Source: Bowmanella pacifica (GTDB lineage Bacteria > Pseudomonadota > Gammaproteobacteria > Enterobacterales > Alteromonadaceae). From it: 64,000 nt of DNA. The notes below the pieces were generated by a model. That model had not been told where the DNA came from. It made no database searches and saw only the letters and a program-made list of their open reading frames with translations. Each line of letters opens with the position of its first letter. Position 1 is the stretch's first letter. Below are positions 1 through 13,231 of the stretch, one piece after another. The position numbers were made by a program, and so were the translations under genes. The DNA lies in the NCBI RefSeq assembly GCF_014645355.1, contig NZ_BMLS01000004.1, positions 186,001-250,000 on the forward strand, given 5' to 3'.

Positions 1-855
1 TGGAAACCAACCTTTGTCGATACGGTTTACCCGGTGAACGTGCAATCTGTACGCTCCATGCCATCCTCGGGCTTTATGCTGACCGAAGATGAGAACGTGG
101 TACGCGTCGATATGGAAATCCAATACCGGGTTATGGATCCGTTCAAATATACATTCGCCGTAGTCGACCCTGACGAAAGCTTGCGCCATGCTTTGGACGC
201 CGCCATTCGTTATGTAGTCGGCCATTCTAAGATGGACGAAGTACTGACTCGCGGCCGTGAAGTGGCCCGTCAGGAAGTCCGTGACGAATTGAACGGCATT
301 ATCGCTCCCTACAGCATGGGTATCGAAATTCTGGATGTGAACTTTAAAGATGCTCGTCCGCCTGAAGAAGTAAAAGCGGCATTTGATGACGCCATTGCCG
401 CTCAGGAAGACGAACAGCGCTATATCCGTGAAGCTGAAGCGTACGCCAGAGAAATTGAACCTAGAGCCCGTGGTCAGGTAAACCGAATGGAGCAGGAAGC
501 CACCGCGTATAAACAACGTGTCACCCTGGAAGCACGCGGTGAAGTCGCTCGCTTTGAAGAGCTGTTGCCACAATACGTAGCGGCCCCTGAAGTGACCCGT
601 CAGCGTCTTTATCTGGAGACACTGGAAGAGGTTTACGGAAACACCAGCAAAATCATGGTGGATAACAAAGGTAGCGGTAACATGATGTACCTGCCACTGG
701 ATAAAATTCTGGAGCGCCAGAACAGTGCCACCCCAGCCCCCGTGTCTTCTAACACTCTGGAAGGCCTGCGAACCAACACGCAAAACCAGACTGCTAATGG
801 CAGTACTAGTAGCACAGGTTCCAGATCTGACAGATTCCGCACCGGGAGGGAGTAA
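1..855 (+). CDS. hflK: HflK, FtsH protease modulator (5' end outside window)
   Basis: HflK is a membrane-anchored band-7/SPFH protein that forms, with HflC, a large periplasmic cage around the FtsH protease and modulates its activity. The reading frame is open from base 1 without a start, so the N-terminal glycine-rich part and membrane anchor lie upstream of the window. The visible part carries the end of the SPFH domain (ENVVRVDMEIQYRV, then GIEILDVNFKDARPPEEVK) and the long charged helical region rich in Glu, Arg and Gln. The C-terminal tail is low complexity (Ser, Thr, Asn) and probably disordered. Three bases separate its stop from hflC, so the two are cotranscribed and probably translationally coupled. 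Recognition rests on strong similarity to the known family. Confidence 0.95.
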   Translation, partial: WKPTFVDTVYPVNVQSVRSMPSSGFMLTEDENVVRVDMEIQYRVMDPFKYTFAVVDPDESLRHALDAAIRYVVGHSKMDEVLTRGREVARQEVRDELNGIIAPYSMGIEILDVNFKDARPPEEVKAAFDDAIAAQEDEQRYIREAEAYAREIEPRARGQVNRMEQEATAYKQRVTLEARGEVARFEELLPQYVAAPEVTRQRLYLETLEEVYGNTSKIMVDNKGSGNMMYLPLDKILERQNSATPAPVSSNTLEGLRTNTQNQTANGSTSSTGSRSDRFRTGRE

Positions 856-858
856 GGC

Positions 859-1746
859 ATGAAGAATTTTAGTATTGCACTGATTATCGTGCTGGTAATC
901 CTTGGATTCGGTTCGGTATTTGTAATTGAAGAAGGTTACCGCGGTATTGTTATTCAGTTTGGTAAGGTACGCCGTGACGTAGAAACCGGGCAAACTGTTG
1001 TGTATGAACCTGGTATTCATTTGAAGCTGCCTTTTATCGACACGGTTAAACAGCTCACCTCCAAGGTGCAAACCCTGGATGACGGCGCAAACCGTTTCGT
1101 CACAGCAGAGAAAAAAGACCTGATCGTGGATTCTTATGTGAAATGGCGCATCAAGGACTTTGCGACCTACTATCTGGCTACCGGTGGATTCAAAGACCAA
1201 GCCGAGACGCTGTTAAAGCAGAAAGTTAACAACGGTCTGCGTACCGAGTTTGGTAGCCGCACTATTTCTGAGATTGTATCGGGCGAGCGTTCAGAGCTAA
1301 TGAACAAAGCCATGAAGCAATCGGCTGAAAGCGCCGTTGAACTAGGTATTGAGATAGTCGATGTGCGGGTTAAGCAAATTAACCTGCCATTGGAAATCAG
1401 TAACTCTATCTTTGAACGTATGCGTGCCGAGCGTGCTGCCGTTGCCAAGGAACACCGCTCTCAGGGTCGTGAGCAGGCGGAAATTATCCGTGCTGACATT
1501 GATGCCCGAGTAACAGTGATGCTGGCGGATGCAGAGCGTAATGCCAGAAAACTACGCGGTGAAGGTGATGCAGAAGCGGCCAAGATTTACGCCGACGCCT
1601 ACACTAAAAACGCGGAGTTCTACGCCTTCCTGCGCAGCATGGATGCCTACCGTAAGAGCTTCAATAGCAAGCAGGATGTGTTGATTCTTGAGCCGGACAG
1701 CGACTTCTTCCGCTACATGAATAACACTAAAGGTAAGCAAAACTGA
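859..1746 (+). CDS. hflC: HflC, FtsH protease modulator
   Basis: HflC is the partner of HflK in the FtsH-regulating complex. The protein has 295 residues, the usual size, with one N-terminal membrane segment (about residues 5-22) followed by the SPFH domain (VIEEGYRGIVIQFGKV, then PGIHLKLPFIDTVKQL) and a charged helical C-terminal half (MRAERAAVAKEHRSQGREQA). A purine-rich GGGAGGGAGTAAGG stretch precedes the ATG. A strong terminator follows the stop immediately, so the hfl transcript probably ends here and does not run on into the next genes, unlike in E. coli where yjeT and purA follow directly. Confidence 0.96.
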   Translation: MKNFSIALIIVLVILGFGSVFVIEEGYRGIVIQFGKVRRDVETGQTVVYEPGIHLKLPFIDTVKQLTSKVQTLDDGANRFVTAEKKDLIVDSYVKWRIKDFATYYLATGGFKDQAETLLKQKVNNGLRTEFGSRTISEIVSGERSELMNKAMKQSAESAVELGIEIVDVRVKQINLPLEISNSIFERMRAERAAVAKEHRSQGREQAEIIRADIDARVTVMLADAERNARKLRGEGDAEAAKIYADAYTKNAEFYAFLRSMDAYRKSFNSKQDVLILEPDSDFFRYMNNTKGKQN

Positions 1747-1747
1747 T

Positions 1748-1770
1748 AAAGGGCCCCCAGGGGCCCTTTT
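1748..1770 (+). terminator. Rho-independent terminator after hflC
   Basis: A 9-base stem, AAAGGGCCC, a 4-base loop CCAG, GGGCCCTTT, then one further T. It sits 2 bases past the hflC stop. The GC-rich stem is strong but the T tract is short (four in all). Confidence 0.8.
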
Positions 1771-1791
1771 GCTATTAGCAAGAGGCCAACC

Positions 1792-2952
1792 TTGTACCAA
1801 CATCTGTACCGCCGCTTTCTCGATGCCAATAAAGGTAAACAGCACTTTGCCTGCCACAGCCATCACTACTGGCCGGATGTGACCCGTGATGCCATGTTGC
1901 AATATTGGGATGACACAGCGGCTCTGGTAGACGACAAATGGCAGCATTTGTTTAGCGAAAAACTACCGCAGGTACAGCAATCTATTGCCGACACCCTGAA
2001 TACCGGTATGCCAGAACAACTGGCCTTTGCCCCCAATACCCATGAACTGCTATACCGTATTCTCAGTTGTCTGGACTGGCAAAAACCGCTGAAAATCCTC
2101 ACCACAGACAGTGAATTTCACAGCTTCAATCGCCAGATAAGCAGGCTGGACGAACTGGATAACCTCAGTCTCTGCCGTATTGATACCCTGCCCTTTGATA
2201 GCTTTGAACAGCGCTTTGCCGAGGCAATACAAAGTGATGACTGGGATGTTATTTTCTTCAGCCAGGTGTTTTTTAATTCAGGCCTTGCGGTCAAAAACTT
2301 AAACAGCCTGGTCAATAGCGCACCTGCCAAGACTATTGTGGTGGTTGATGGTTATCATGGGTTTATGGCGATCCCTACAGATTTGTCCGCTATCGCAGAG
2401 CGGGCTTTCTATCTTGCCGGCGGGTATAAATATGCCCAGGGAGGCGAAGGCTGTTGCTTTTTGCATGTGCCGCCCAACTGTCAGTTACGTCCCGCTTACA
2501 CGGGTTGGTTTGCAGAATTCGGTGAACTCGACCAGGCCAAGACCGGCCAGGTAGGCTATGCCACCAACGGTATGCGCTTTGCGGGTGCCACCATGGATTT
2601 CTCCCCCTTATACCGTTTAGCCGCGGTGCAACAGTTGTACCGTAAAGAAGGACTGGGTGTCGCCGCTATCCATGCCTATGTGCAAAATTTACAACAGGCA
2701 TTCTTGCAACACCTGGACGCATTGCAGCATCCCGAACTAAACAGACAAAACCTACTGACAAACGACTTGTCCCACCACGGTCATTTCCTGACCTTTAAAT
2801 TGCAAAGCGCAGAGAAGGTGCAGCAGTTGCACAAGCAACTGAACAATCATGGGGTGATTACGGATGCCAGAGGTGATCGACTGCGTTTTGGTTTTGCCCT
2901 CTACCACAATCAGGCAGATTATGACTTGAGTTGTCTGAGGGAATCCGCATGA
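1792..2952 (+). CDS. Kynureninase-like class-V PLP-dependent enzyme
   Basis: A 386-residue fold-type I PLP enzyme of the class-V aminotransferase/kynureninase group. The lysine expected to bind PLP is in GGYKYAQGGEG (about residues 206-216), which resembles the kynureninase pattern YKYLNGGPG. Upstream, VVVDGYHGFMAI gives the PLP-ring aspartate, and near the C-terminus DRLRFGFALYH resembles the kynureninase end. The start is TTG, chosen because AGAGG lies six bases before it and the protein begins where the family does. No other kynurenine-pathway gene is nearby, so the substrate is uncertain: it may be kynureninase or a cysteine desulfurase-like relative. It sits between hflC and yjeT and overlaps yjeT by four bases, so the two are probably translated together. 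Confidence 0.75.
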   Translation: MYQHLYRRFLDANKGKQHFACHSHHYWPDVTRDAMLQYWDDTAALVDDKWQHLFSEKLPQVQQSIADTLNTGMPEQLAFAPNTHELLYRILSCLDWQKPLKILTTDSEFHSFNRQISRLDELDNLSLCRIDTLPFDSFEQRFAEAIQSDDWDVIFFSQVFFNSGLAVKNLNSLVNSAPAKTIVVVDGYHGFMAIPTDLSAIAERAFYLAGGYKYAQGGEGCCFLHVPPNCQLRPAYTGWFAEFGELDQAKTGQVGYATNGMRFAGATMDFSPLYRLAAVQQLYRKEGLGVAAIHAYVQNLQQAFLQHLDALQHPELNRQNLLTNDLSHHGHFLTFKLQSAEKVQQLHKQLNNHGVITDARGDRLRFGFALYHNQADYDLSCLRESA

Positions 2953-3137
2953 CGGACACCTTATGGATAGCGCTGGCCTTGGTGTTGATATTAGAAGGCA
3001 TCGGCCCCCTGCTGTTTCCTAATCGCTGGCAGGGTTTTATGCGGCAATTGGCCAGTCAGGCCCCTCAACAGCTGAGAACCATGGGTGGTGCTATGGTAAC
3101 CATCGGCCTGGTTGCGCTGTATTTTTTACTGAATTAA
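2949..3137 (+). CDS. yjeT: YjeT/DUF2065 small membrane protein
   Basis: A 62-residue protein with two predicted membrane helices (about residues 4-20 and 44-61) joined by a short basic loop containing FPNRWQGFM, as in the DUF2065 (YjeT) family. Its function is not established. The ATG overlaps the stop of the upstream PLP enzyme in an ATGA arrangement, with TGAGGGA six bases ahead. An upstream TTG at 2931 would extend the frame but is less likely. The family commonly lies between hflC and purA, which supports the call. Confidence 0.85.
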   Translation: MTDTLWIALALVLILEGIGPLLFPNRWQGFMRQLASQAPQQLRTMGGAMVTIGLVALYFLLN

Positions 3138-3258
3138 CTGGAAATTTCCCGTGGTAGCAAGGGATTAGCGCCCCTCTGCAGGGATTTCCCGGAAAACAGA
3201 TGATCTAACTGCTCGAAATTTGATAGAATCCCCGCCTAATTTTCTGACCTCTTTTTAA

Positions 3259-4560
<1,302 letters not shown>

Positions 4561-4564
4561 TAAG

Positions 4565-4594
4565 AAAAAGCCGCATTGCAATGCGGCTTTTTTT
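4565..4594 (+). terminator. Rho-independent terminator after purA
   Basis: A nearly perfect palindrome, GCCGCATTG paired with CAATGCGGC, is flanked by A and T tracts (seven T at the 3' side). It starts five bases past the purA stop and could also serve the convergent gene on the other strand. Confidence 0.9.
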
Positions 4595-4619
4595 GTCTCC
4601 GACGTTCAGATAGCATCAA

Positions 4620-5339
4620 TTAATACCCAAGCACCTCGTCATTCTGTCTGGCTACTACCATTTCGGCATTCACTTTTGCCAGCGAATAAAGGGCAATCCC
4701 TGTTTCATCAAGATTCCCGTTCAATAATGCATCTCTGACATCCTGTACAGCGGGTGTACCGCTGGCAAAGAGACTGGACGTCACCTCAGGGGTGCGTTGC
4801 CACATGGCAATTAAATTACGCAACGAGCGATACAAAGTGACTTTTTTATAGGCATGCTCGTTCTGCATCGTATCCACCCTGCGGGTAAAGAGCACGCCAC
4901 TAGCGTCACTACCAGGCTGCGCTAGTTTTGACTCCAGCAACATAATGGAGGTCAGTTGCTGTAATACCATCAAGCTGTCTTCACTTAATGGCTGCTGCCG
5001 ATGTTGGGCCAAGAGCTGCTCCTGCATGGAGGTAACATGTTGAGTTAACAGCCAGGGCTCGGCCAGCAGTTGAAGCAAGGATTCAGCTTGTAGCGAGGTG
5101 CTTTCCTCTACCCCAGGTACACCCAGTTCCAGCATTACCGCTTTCCAGCGATGCAGCAGGCTGTTTGGCTCGCCATTCAAGCCAAACAAAGCGAGTTGCT
5201 CTGCCAGGTTAGACGCTGGCTGAATTTGAACAGCATTCGGCTCCATAGGTACTTCATTCGCCGCCAAACACTGGACACTCAAAGTAACACTTAAGGCGCC
5301 GGCACACAGACCAGACACCAATGCACGATATGCTTTCAT
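4620..5339 (-). CDS. Predicted secreted protein of unknown function
   Basis: A 239-residue protein I do not recognise. The N-terminus MKAYRALVSGLCAGALSVTL looks like a Sec signal peptide, with probable cleavage after QCLA-A near residue 27. The mature part is Leu/Gln-rich and mostly helical in appearance, with no clear catalytic motif and no internal membrane segment. I chose the ATG at 5339 because AGGAGA lies seven bases upstream and the signal peptide starts there; an upstream ATG at 5375 would add twelve residues. It is transcribed away from an ECF sigma-factor gene with about 220 bases between them, so it could be a target of that sigma factor. That link is inference only. Confidence 0.65.
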   Translation of the reverse strand: MKAYRALVSGLCAGALSVTLSVQCLAANEVPMEPNAVQIQPASNLAEQLALFGLNGEPNSLLHRWKAVMLELGVPGVEESTSLQAESLLQLLAEPWLLTQHVTSMQEQLLAQHRQQPLSEDSLMVLQQLTSIMLLESKLAQPGSDASGVLFTRRVDTMQNEHAYKKVTLYRSLRNLIAMWQRTPEVTSSLFASGTPAVQDVRDALLNGNLDETGIALYSLAKVNAEMVVARQNDEVLGY

Positions 5340-5558
5340 CTTCTTTTCTCCTGATAACCTTTCCATAATGGTCATAAAATCGCCTTCACACCTTAAAGCG
5401 CTATCGGAAAGAAAATTCAGACATGCATTAACGATATTTTTTATATTTACTTAAAATTACCTGAGCAAACATAAGCATGGCTTGTTGCAAAGCTGCGTAG
5501 CTCGGTTATCGTCCTTTTAGTGGTTATAACTAAACCTGACTGGCAGAATAAGGCTTAT

Positions 5559-6116
5559 ATGAGTACCTCCGCGACTTTTACACAACAACTAGACCGCTGG
5601 CAGTCCGGCGATCCTAATGCCTTCGCTCAGGTCACCGAATTGATTTATCAGGAGCTACATCGCCTGGCATGTAAAGAAATGGCTAAAGAGCGTAAGAGCC
5701 ACACCCTGCAAGCCACAGCCCTGGTCAATGAAGCCTTTTTGAGACTGGCCGATGCCAATTTGTCCTGCACCGACCGACGGCATTTCTTTTCTCTGGCCGC
5801 CCGCACGTTAAGGCGTATTCTGGTTGATCATGCCAGACAGAATGCACGTCAAAAACGTGGGCAAAATGGCCAGCGTCTGACCTTGCATGAATCTATGCTG
5901 GCCAATGCCGCATCACAGATGGACGTATTAGAACTGGATGACGCCCTCAGCCAGTTAGCTAGTCAGGATCATCGTAAGGCGGAGATCATTGAGCTGCAGT
6001 TTTTTGCTGGAATGACCAATGAAGAAATAGCCGAATTACTGGACCTGTCCAGTAAAACCATAGAGCGCGACAGTAAATTTGCCCGCGCCTGGCTACACCG
6101 ATTTTTAAGTCAGTAG
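5559..6116 (+). CDS. ECF-type RNA polymerase sigma factor
   Basis: A 185-residue sigma-70 family protein of the ECF type, close to the group with the sigma70_ECF/TIGR02999 signature. Region 2 includes LIYQELHRLACKEM, HTLQATALVNEAFLRL and RRHFFSLAARTLRRILVDHAR. Region 4 has a helix-turn-helix: IELQFFAGMTNEEIAELLDLSSKTIERDSKFARAWLH split over the last 45 residues. The ATG at 5559 is preceded by TAAGG; an in-frame GTG at 5520 is possible. Members of this group often have a protein kinase gene next to them; none is seen here, nor an anti-sigma factor. Its targets are unknown, but the divergent secreted-protein gene is a candidate. Confidence 0.85.
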   Translation: MSTSATFTQQLDRWQSGDPNAFAQVTELIYQELHRLACKEMAKERKSHTLQATALVNEAFLRLADANLSCTDRRHFFSLAARTLRRILVDHARQNARQKRGQNGQRLTLHESMLANAASQMDVLELDDALSQLASQDHRKAEIIELQFFAGMTNEEIAELLDLSSKTIERDSKFARAWLHRFLSQ

Positions 6117-6170
6117 CATTGCTAACGAAAGCGTCAAACGCCCTTAGCATGGCCTCTATCACCGCTCATA

Positions 6171-6196
6171 AAAAACGCCGCGAAAGCGGCGTTTTT
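6171..6196. terminator. Bidirectional terminator between the sigma-factor gene and fadA
   Basis: AAAAACGCCGC, loop GAAA, GCGGCGTTTTT: an 11-base stem with a GNRA-type loop, A tract on one side and T tract on the other. It lies between two convergent genes and can stop both transcripts. Confidence 0.9.
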
Positions 6197-6223
6197 AAAT
6201 TAACGATTTGGCTTAGAAAAGCA

Positions 6224-7402
<1,179 letters not shown>

Positions 7403-9544
7403 TTAAGCGAAATAGGACTTGCCGGATGCAGCCATTTCGCGCAGTCCGTCAGTGATCTGATAAATAGGGCCAAGGGCAGCGTATTTGTCAGCCAAAGCCA
7501 CAAAATTCGCCAGTCCCATGCTTTCCATATAGCGGAAGATACCGCCGCGGAAAGGAGGGAAGCCAAGGCCGTACAACAGTGCCATATCCGCTTCAGCTGC
7601 GCTGGCCACAATACCTTCTTCCAGACAACGTACCGCTTCGTTTGCCATTGGAATCATCAAACGGGCCATCACTTCTTCTGCATCAAATTCACGGTGCTCA
7701 ATATTAATGAGCTTGTAGGCTTCCTCAGCGGCGGTTTTGCTCGGCTTGCCGCGCTTATCGACCGCGAAGTCATAGAAGCCTTTACCGTTCTTCTGACCCA
7801 AACGCCCGGCCTGGTACAGGCTCTGAATAGGATCATTGCCGATACGCTGCATACGCTCAGGAATACCCTCGGCCATGACGCCTGCGGCATGATCTGCCGT
7901 ATCCATACCTACTACGTCCAGCAGGTAAGCCGGGCCCATAGGCCAACCGAAAATTTTCTCCATCACCTTATCAACGGCAACAAAATCCGCCCCATCCAGC
8001 AGCAGTTGACTGAAACCGGCGAAGTAAGGGAACAACACACGGTTAACCAGGAATCCGGGGCAGTCATTAACCACTATGGGGGTTTTGCCCATTTTCAGGG
8101 AAAAGGCCACCACAGCAGCAATAGTCTCGTCGCTGGTTTTCTCACCACGAATGATTTCCACCAATGGCATCTTATGCACAGGGTTGAAGAAGTGCATACC
8201 ACAAAAGCGCTCTGGTTTATCCAGACTGGCCGCCAGGCTGTTTATGGAAATTGTTGAGGTATTGGAACAAATAATGGCGTCTGCGCTCACGGCCTGTTCG
8301 GTTTCTTTTAGAACCGCCGCTTTCACCTTAGGATTTTCCACCACCGCTTCGATCACAATGTCAGCATCCTTAATGGCGCTGTATTCCAGGCTGGGAACAA
8401 TATTATTCAGGGTAGCCGCCATGGTTTTGCCATCGACCTTACCGCGCTCCATGCCTTTACCGAGGATTTTAGCGGCTTCGTTCAGGCCAAGTTGCAGGGC
8501 ATCCTGACGAATGTCTTTCATTACCGTCGGCGTGCCTTTTACAGCCGACTGATAGGCAATGCCGCCGCCCATAATACCGGCACCCAGTACGGCAGCCTGT
8601 TTAATATCCTTACTGGCAGACTTAGCTTGTTTCTTCCCTTTACTCTTCACCAGTTGATCGGCCATGAATATACCGATTTGGGCCGTAGCCGCATCGGTTT
8701 TGGCCAAGGCCACAAAGCCTTCATTTTCCAGTTTCAATGCGCCTTCACGATCCATTCCCGCGGCTTTAGCCAGGGTATCTACCACCATATGGGGCGCAGG
8801 ATAATGACGCCCAGCCACTGCGGTAACCATGGCCTTGGCCGTGGCGAAACTCATCATGGATTCGTTGGCGTTGAGACTTAAGGGAGATTTTTTCTGCTGA
8901 CGGCGCGTCTGCCAATCCAAACGACCTTCAATGGCCTGCTTGAGCATACTCATTGCTGCATCACGCAATTTGTCTGCACCCACTACTGCATCAATGGCAC
9001 CATCGGCCAGCGCTTGTTCAGGCTTTTTATCGCGTCCACTGGTCATCCATTCCAATGCATTGTCAGCACCAATGATTCGGGGTAAACGCACCGTGCCACC
9101 AAAACCCGGCATCAGGCCTAGCTTAACTTCGGGCAAACCAATTCTGGCCGTGTTGTCTGCAACCCGAAAATCACAGGCCAGGGTCATTTCACAGCCGCCA
9201 CCCAGGGCAAAGCCGTTTACCGCAGCAATGGTTGGGAAGGGCAGGTCTTCAAAACGATCAAACACCTGCGAGGTTTTGGCTACCCAGCTCAATATCTCCT
9301 GCTCAGGTAAAGCAAACAAACCATTAAACTCGGTAATATCAGCGCCAACGATAAAAGCCCCTTTATTGGAGCGCACCACGGCACCTTTAATGCCCGCATT
9401 GCTTTCTAGCGCTGCGCACAATTCGTTGAGTTCGGACACGGTTTGTTGGTCAAATTTATTCACCGAACCGGCGGCATCAAATACCACCTCGGCAATGCCA
9501 TCATCCAACAAGGACGCAGACAGGCTGTTACCTTGATATATCAT
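7403..9544 (-). CDS. fadB: Fatty acid oxidation complex alpha subunit FadB
   Basis: FadB is the multifunctional subunit: enoyl-CoA hydratase/isomerase in the N-terminal third and 3-hydroxyacyl-CoA dehydrogenase in the rest. The hydratase glutamates are in [17 protein letters not shown] and [17 protein letters not shown]. The NAD-binding loop is [17 protein letters not shown], and [16 protein letters not shown] holds the dehydrogenase His. I start it at 9544 (MIYQGNSLS), which matches the family N-terminus and has AAAGGAG ahead; a start at 9619 would add 25 residues with no family counterpart. The resulting length is 713 residues. First gene of the fadBA operon; a palindrome about 110 bases upstream may be a fatty-acid-responsive operator. 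Confidence 0.97.
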   Translation of the reverse strand: MIYQGNSLSASLLDDGIAEVVFDAAGSVNKFDQQTVSELNELCAALESNAGIKGAVVRSNKGAFIVGADITEFNGLFALPEQEILSWVAKTSQVFDRFEDLPFPTIAAVNGFALGGGCEMTLACDFRVADNTARIGLPEVKLGLMPGFGGTVRLPRIIGADNALEWMTSGRDKKPEQALADGAIDAVVGADKLRDAAMSMLKQAIEGRLDWQTRRQQKKSPLSLNANESMMSFATAKAMVTAVAGRHYPAPHMVVDTLAKAAGMDREGALKLENEGFVALAKTDAATAQIGIFMADQLVKSKGKKQAKSASKDIKQAAVLGAGIMGGGIAYQSAVKGTPTVMKDIRQDALQLGLNEAAKILGKGMERGKVDGKTMAATLNNIVPSLEYSAIKDADIVIEAVVENPKVKAAVLKETEQAVSADAIICSNTSTISINSLAASLDKPERFCGMHFFNPVHKMPLVEIIRGEKTSDETIAAVVAFSLKMGKTPIVVNDCPGFLVNRVLFPYFAGFSQLLLDGADFVAVDKVMEKIFGWPMGPAYLLDVVGMDTADHAAGVMAEGIPERMQRIGNDPIQSLYQAGRLGQKNGKGFYDFAVDKRGKPSKTAAEEAYKLINIEHREFDAEEVMARLMIPMANEAVRCLEEGIVASAAEADMALLYGLGFPPFRGGIFRYMESMGLANFVALADKYAALGPIYQITDGLREMAASGKSYFA

Positions 9545-9653
9545 GTTGCTCTCCTTTGGCCATCTATGCTGATGGTGCAGCGCCCAGACAGGTCGGGGCA
9601 CAAATGTAGGGTGGCTCAATTCTTGTTTATGGCGTATTAAATTTCAACCGAAA

Positions 9654-9671
9654 TTCAAACAATTGTTTAAA
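9654..9671. promoter_or_regulatory. Palindrome upstream of fadB, candidate PsrA/FadR-type operator
   Basis: TTCAAACAATTGTTTAAA is an 18-base inverted repeat with one mismatched pair; the inner 12 bases, AAACAATTGTTT, are perfect. From memory, TetR-type PsrA repressors of fad genes in related bacteria bind CAAAC/GTTTG-type inverted repeats. It lies in the AT-rich 297-base gap between fadB and slt, and could affect either gene. The regulator is inferred. Confidence 0.4.
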
Positions 9672-9841
9672 TAATTTTTCATCCTTGTAAAAAATCAAAG
9701 AAACTCAATTAGCTAGCGGCAAGTGCCAGCGCAAAGTACAAAAAACATACAAAACATAAACCTTTTAGTCTTTCTGCATACTTGATTCTCGGGCGACTAT
9801 CATTAATCTAATGGGTCCCACGCTCGCTCAGGAGGCTGGTT

Positions 9842-11773
9842 ATGGTGGTCGTCTCTACAATGCGAAAATTAGCAGCCATGCTGGCGCTGATTCCCCTCTC
9901 TTTACTGGCCAATGACAAGCTGGAGCAGCAGCGTGCCCAGTTTATTGATGCTGAAAAGTGGAGTTACTATCCTGACAGCCAGGCTTTTCAGGACGCGGTC
10001 AAACAGCTAGACGGCTATCCCCTGTTACCCTATCTGCAACAAACGGCCTTGTTATCTGGCCTTAACCTCAGCCGCGAGCAGCAAATAGCGTCATTTTTAA
10101 CCGACTACGCCGACACGCCACTTGACCGCGAGGTACGAGAGAAGTGGCTGCATTATCTGGCTAAGCGTAATGACCAGAAGCGTTTTTTAAAGTACTACCG
10201 GGACACCGGGGATAGCACCTTAAGGTGCACTAATGCCGCTTATCGCCTGAATCAACCGGCACAGCGTCAACAGGCCTATGCCTTAGTGCCCGAGTTGTGG
10301 TTGGTAGGCAAGTCTCAGGACAAGGCCTGTGACAAAGTATTTAAACAATGGACAGAGGCAGGCTACCGCTCCGCGCCACTGGTATTGGAGCGTTTGGTTT
10401 TAGCCGCTGACGGCGGCGACCATACCCTGGTGCCTTATTTGAAATCGCTATTGCCGGCTTCTCAACAGTATCTTGGCGACCTATGGCTGAATGCCAGACG
10501 CAATCCAGCCTCTGTCAGCCGGCTGAATAAGTTTCCCAACAAAAACCCCGCCCAGGAGCGTCAGGTTGTTATCTATGCACTGAAACGCCTGATTTGGCGC
10601 GACCAGGCATTGGCCATAAAAACCTGGCAACGTGCTGCGGAAAAGTTTCAGTTTGACCCGGTAGAAGAACAGAGCGTCGCCGCAGGTTTTGCCATCGCCC
10701 TGGCAGTGGAAGATCACCCTCAGGCTGAATTTTGGCTGGAGAGAGCGAATCGCGGTGACGGCAATGAGGATATTTTCCGCTGGCACCTCACCCATGTATT
10801 ACGCCATCAAGATTGGCAGCATGTGGCAGATGTAGTGAACTCAGCCCCCACGGCATTGGAAGAGGATTATTCCAGTCGTTATTGGCTGGCCCGCAGTTAT
10901 GAGCATCTTAATGATCCCATTAATGCCAAGCGCCAATACGACACCTTATCTACTGTTCGCCATTACTATGGTTTTTTAGCTGCGGGTAAACTTGCCAAGT
11001 CGCCAAATCTGGCTGATACCCCGTTACAGATATCTGATGTCGAATTACAACAGGTAGAGAATCTTCCGGCAGCAAAACGTGCCAGGGAGTTTTTGGCGCT
11101 GAAACGTTACACTTCCGCGCGCCGCGAATGGTTCCAGCTGCAACGTCATCTTACCCACCAGCAGGGACTGGCAGCCGCGGTTCTGGCGGATCGTTGGGGC
11201 TGGCATGATCAGGCTATCTTTGCCTTTTCGCGCCTTGGCTACCTGGACGATGTTAAACGCCGCTTCCCGCTGGCCTTTGACCAACCGCTTATTCAAAGCG
11301 CCAGCAAACACCATGTTGATCCTGCCTGGGCCTTTGCCATTGCCAGACGAGAAAGCTCGTTTATGGTGGACGCCAATTCTGGGGTGGGTGCCAAGGGGCT
11401 GATGCAGATTATGCCACGCACGGCTCGCGACCTGGCCAAGAAGAAAATCTCTAATCAGGTACTCTTCGATCCTGAAAAGAATGTGGAGTACGGCACCCAA
11501 TACTTGCGTTATCTGATGGATAAAATGCAGGACAATCCGGTGCTGGCAACCGCCGCCTACAACGCAGGTATGAGCCGGGTGAAACGCTGGCTACCGAAAG
11601 ACGGTGTGCCCATGGATGTATGGGTGGAAACCATCCCTTACAAAGAAACCCGCAATTACGTAAAAGCGGTCATGGCATACAAACAGATTTACAAACAGCG
11701 TCTTGGCCAGGAACAGAACTTGTTTGAAGACCTGGCCAATATGAAAATTTCGGCCTCCATGACCGCGCAATAA
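9842..11773 (+). CDS. slt: Soluble lytic murein transglycosylase Slt
   Basis: Slt70-type enzyme of the periplasm, which cleaves peptidoglycan glycan strands and forms 1,6-anhydro-muramyl ends. Length 643 residues, like E. coli Slt. A signal peptide (MRKLAAMLALIPLSLLA within the first 23 residues) is followed by a long helical superhelix (U and L domains) and a C-terminal lysozyme-like SLT domain. The catalytic Glu is in AFAIARRESSFMVDANSGVG; KGLMQIMPRTA, ATAAYNAGMSRVKRWL and ETIPYKETRNYV are the other signature blocks. A strong AGGAGG lies six bases before the chosen ATG, favouring it over the internal ATG six codons later. It appears to be transcribed alone. Confidence 0.96.
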   Translation: MVVVSTMRKLAAMLALIPLSLLANDKLEQQRAQFIDAEKWSYYPDSQAFQDAVKQLDGYPLLPYLQQTALLSGLNLSREQQIASFLTDYADTPLDREVREKWLHYLAKRNDQKRFLKYYRDTGDSTLRCTNAAYRLNQPAQRQQAYALVPELWLVGKSQDKACDKVFKQWTEAGYRSAPLVLERLVLAADGGDHTLVPYLKSLLPASQQYLGDLWLNARRNPASVSRLNKFPNKNPAQERQVVIYALKRLIWRDQALAIKTWQRAAEKFQFDPVEEQSVAAGFAIALAVEDHPQAEFWLERANRGDGNEDIFRWHLTHVLRHQDWQHVADVVNSAPTALEEDYSSRYWLARSYEHLNDPINAKRQYDTLSTVRHYYGFLAAGKLAKSPNLADTPLQISDVELQQVENLPAAKRAREFLALKRYTSARREWFQLQRHLTHQQGLAAAVLADRWGWHDQAIFAFSRLGYLDDVKRRFPLAFDQPLIQSASKHHVDPAWAFAIARRESSFMVDANSGVGAKGLMQIMPRTARDLAKKKISNQVLFDPEKNVEYGTQYLRYLMDKMQDNPVLATAAYNAGMSRVKRWLPKDGVPMDVWVETIPYKETRNYVKAVMAYKQIYKQRLGQEQNLFEDLANMKISASMTAQ

Positions 11774-11836
11774 AAAGACACCAGTAGCGATAATCCGGTG
11801 CTGGGTGGGTTAGTAGTTCCGTCTTGGATATGCTAG

Positions 11837-13192
<1,356 letters not shown>

Positions 13193-13231
13193 GTTCGCTG
13201 CACTGCCACTTATAACAACAGGAATAACAAC

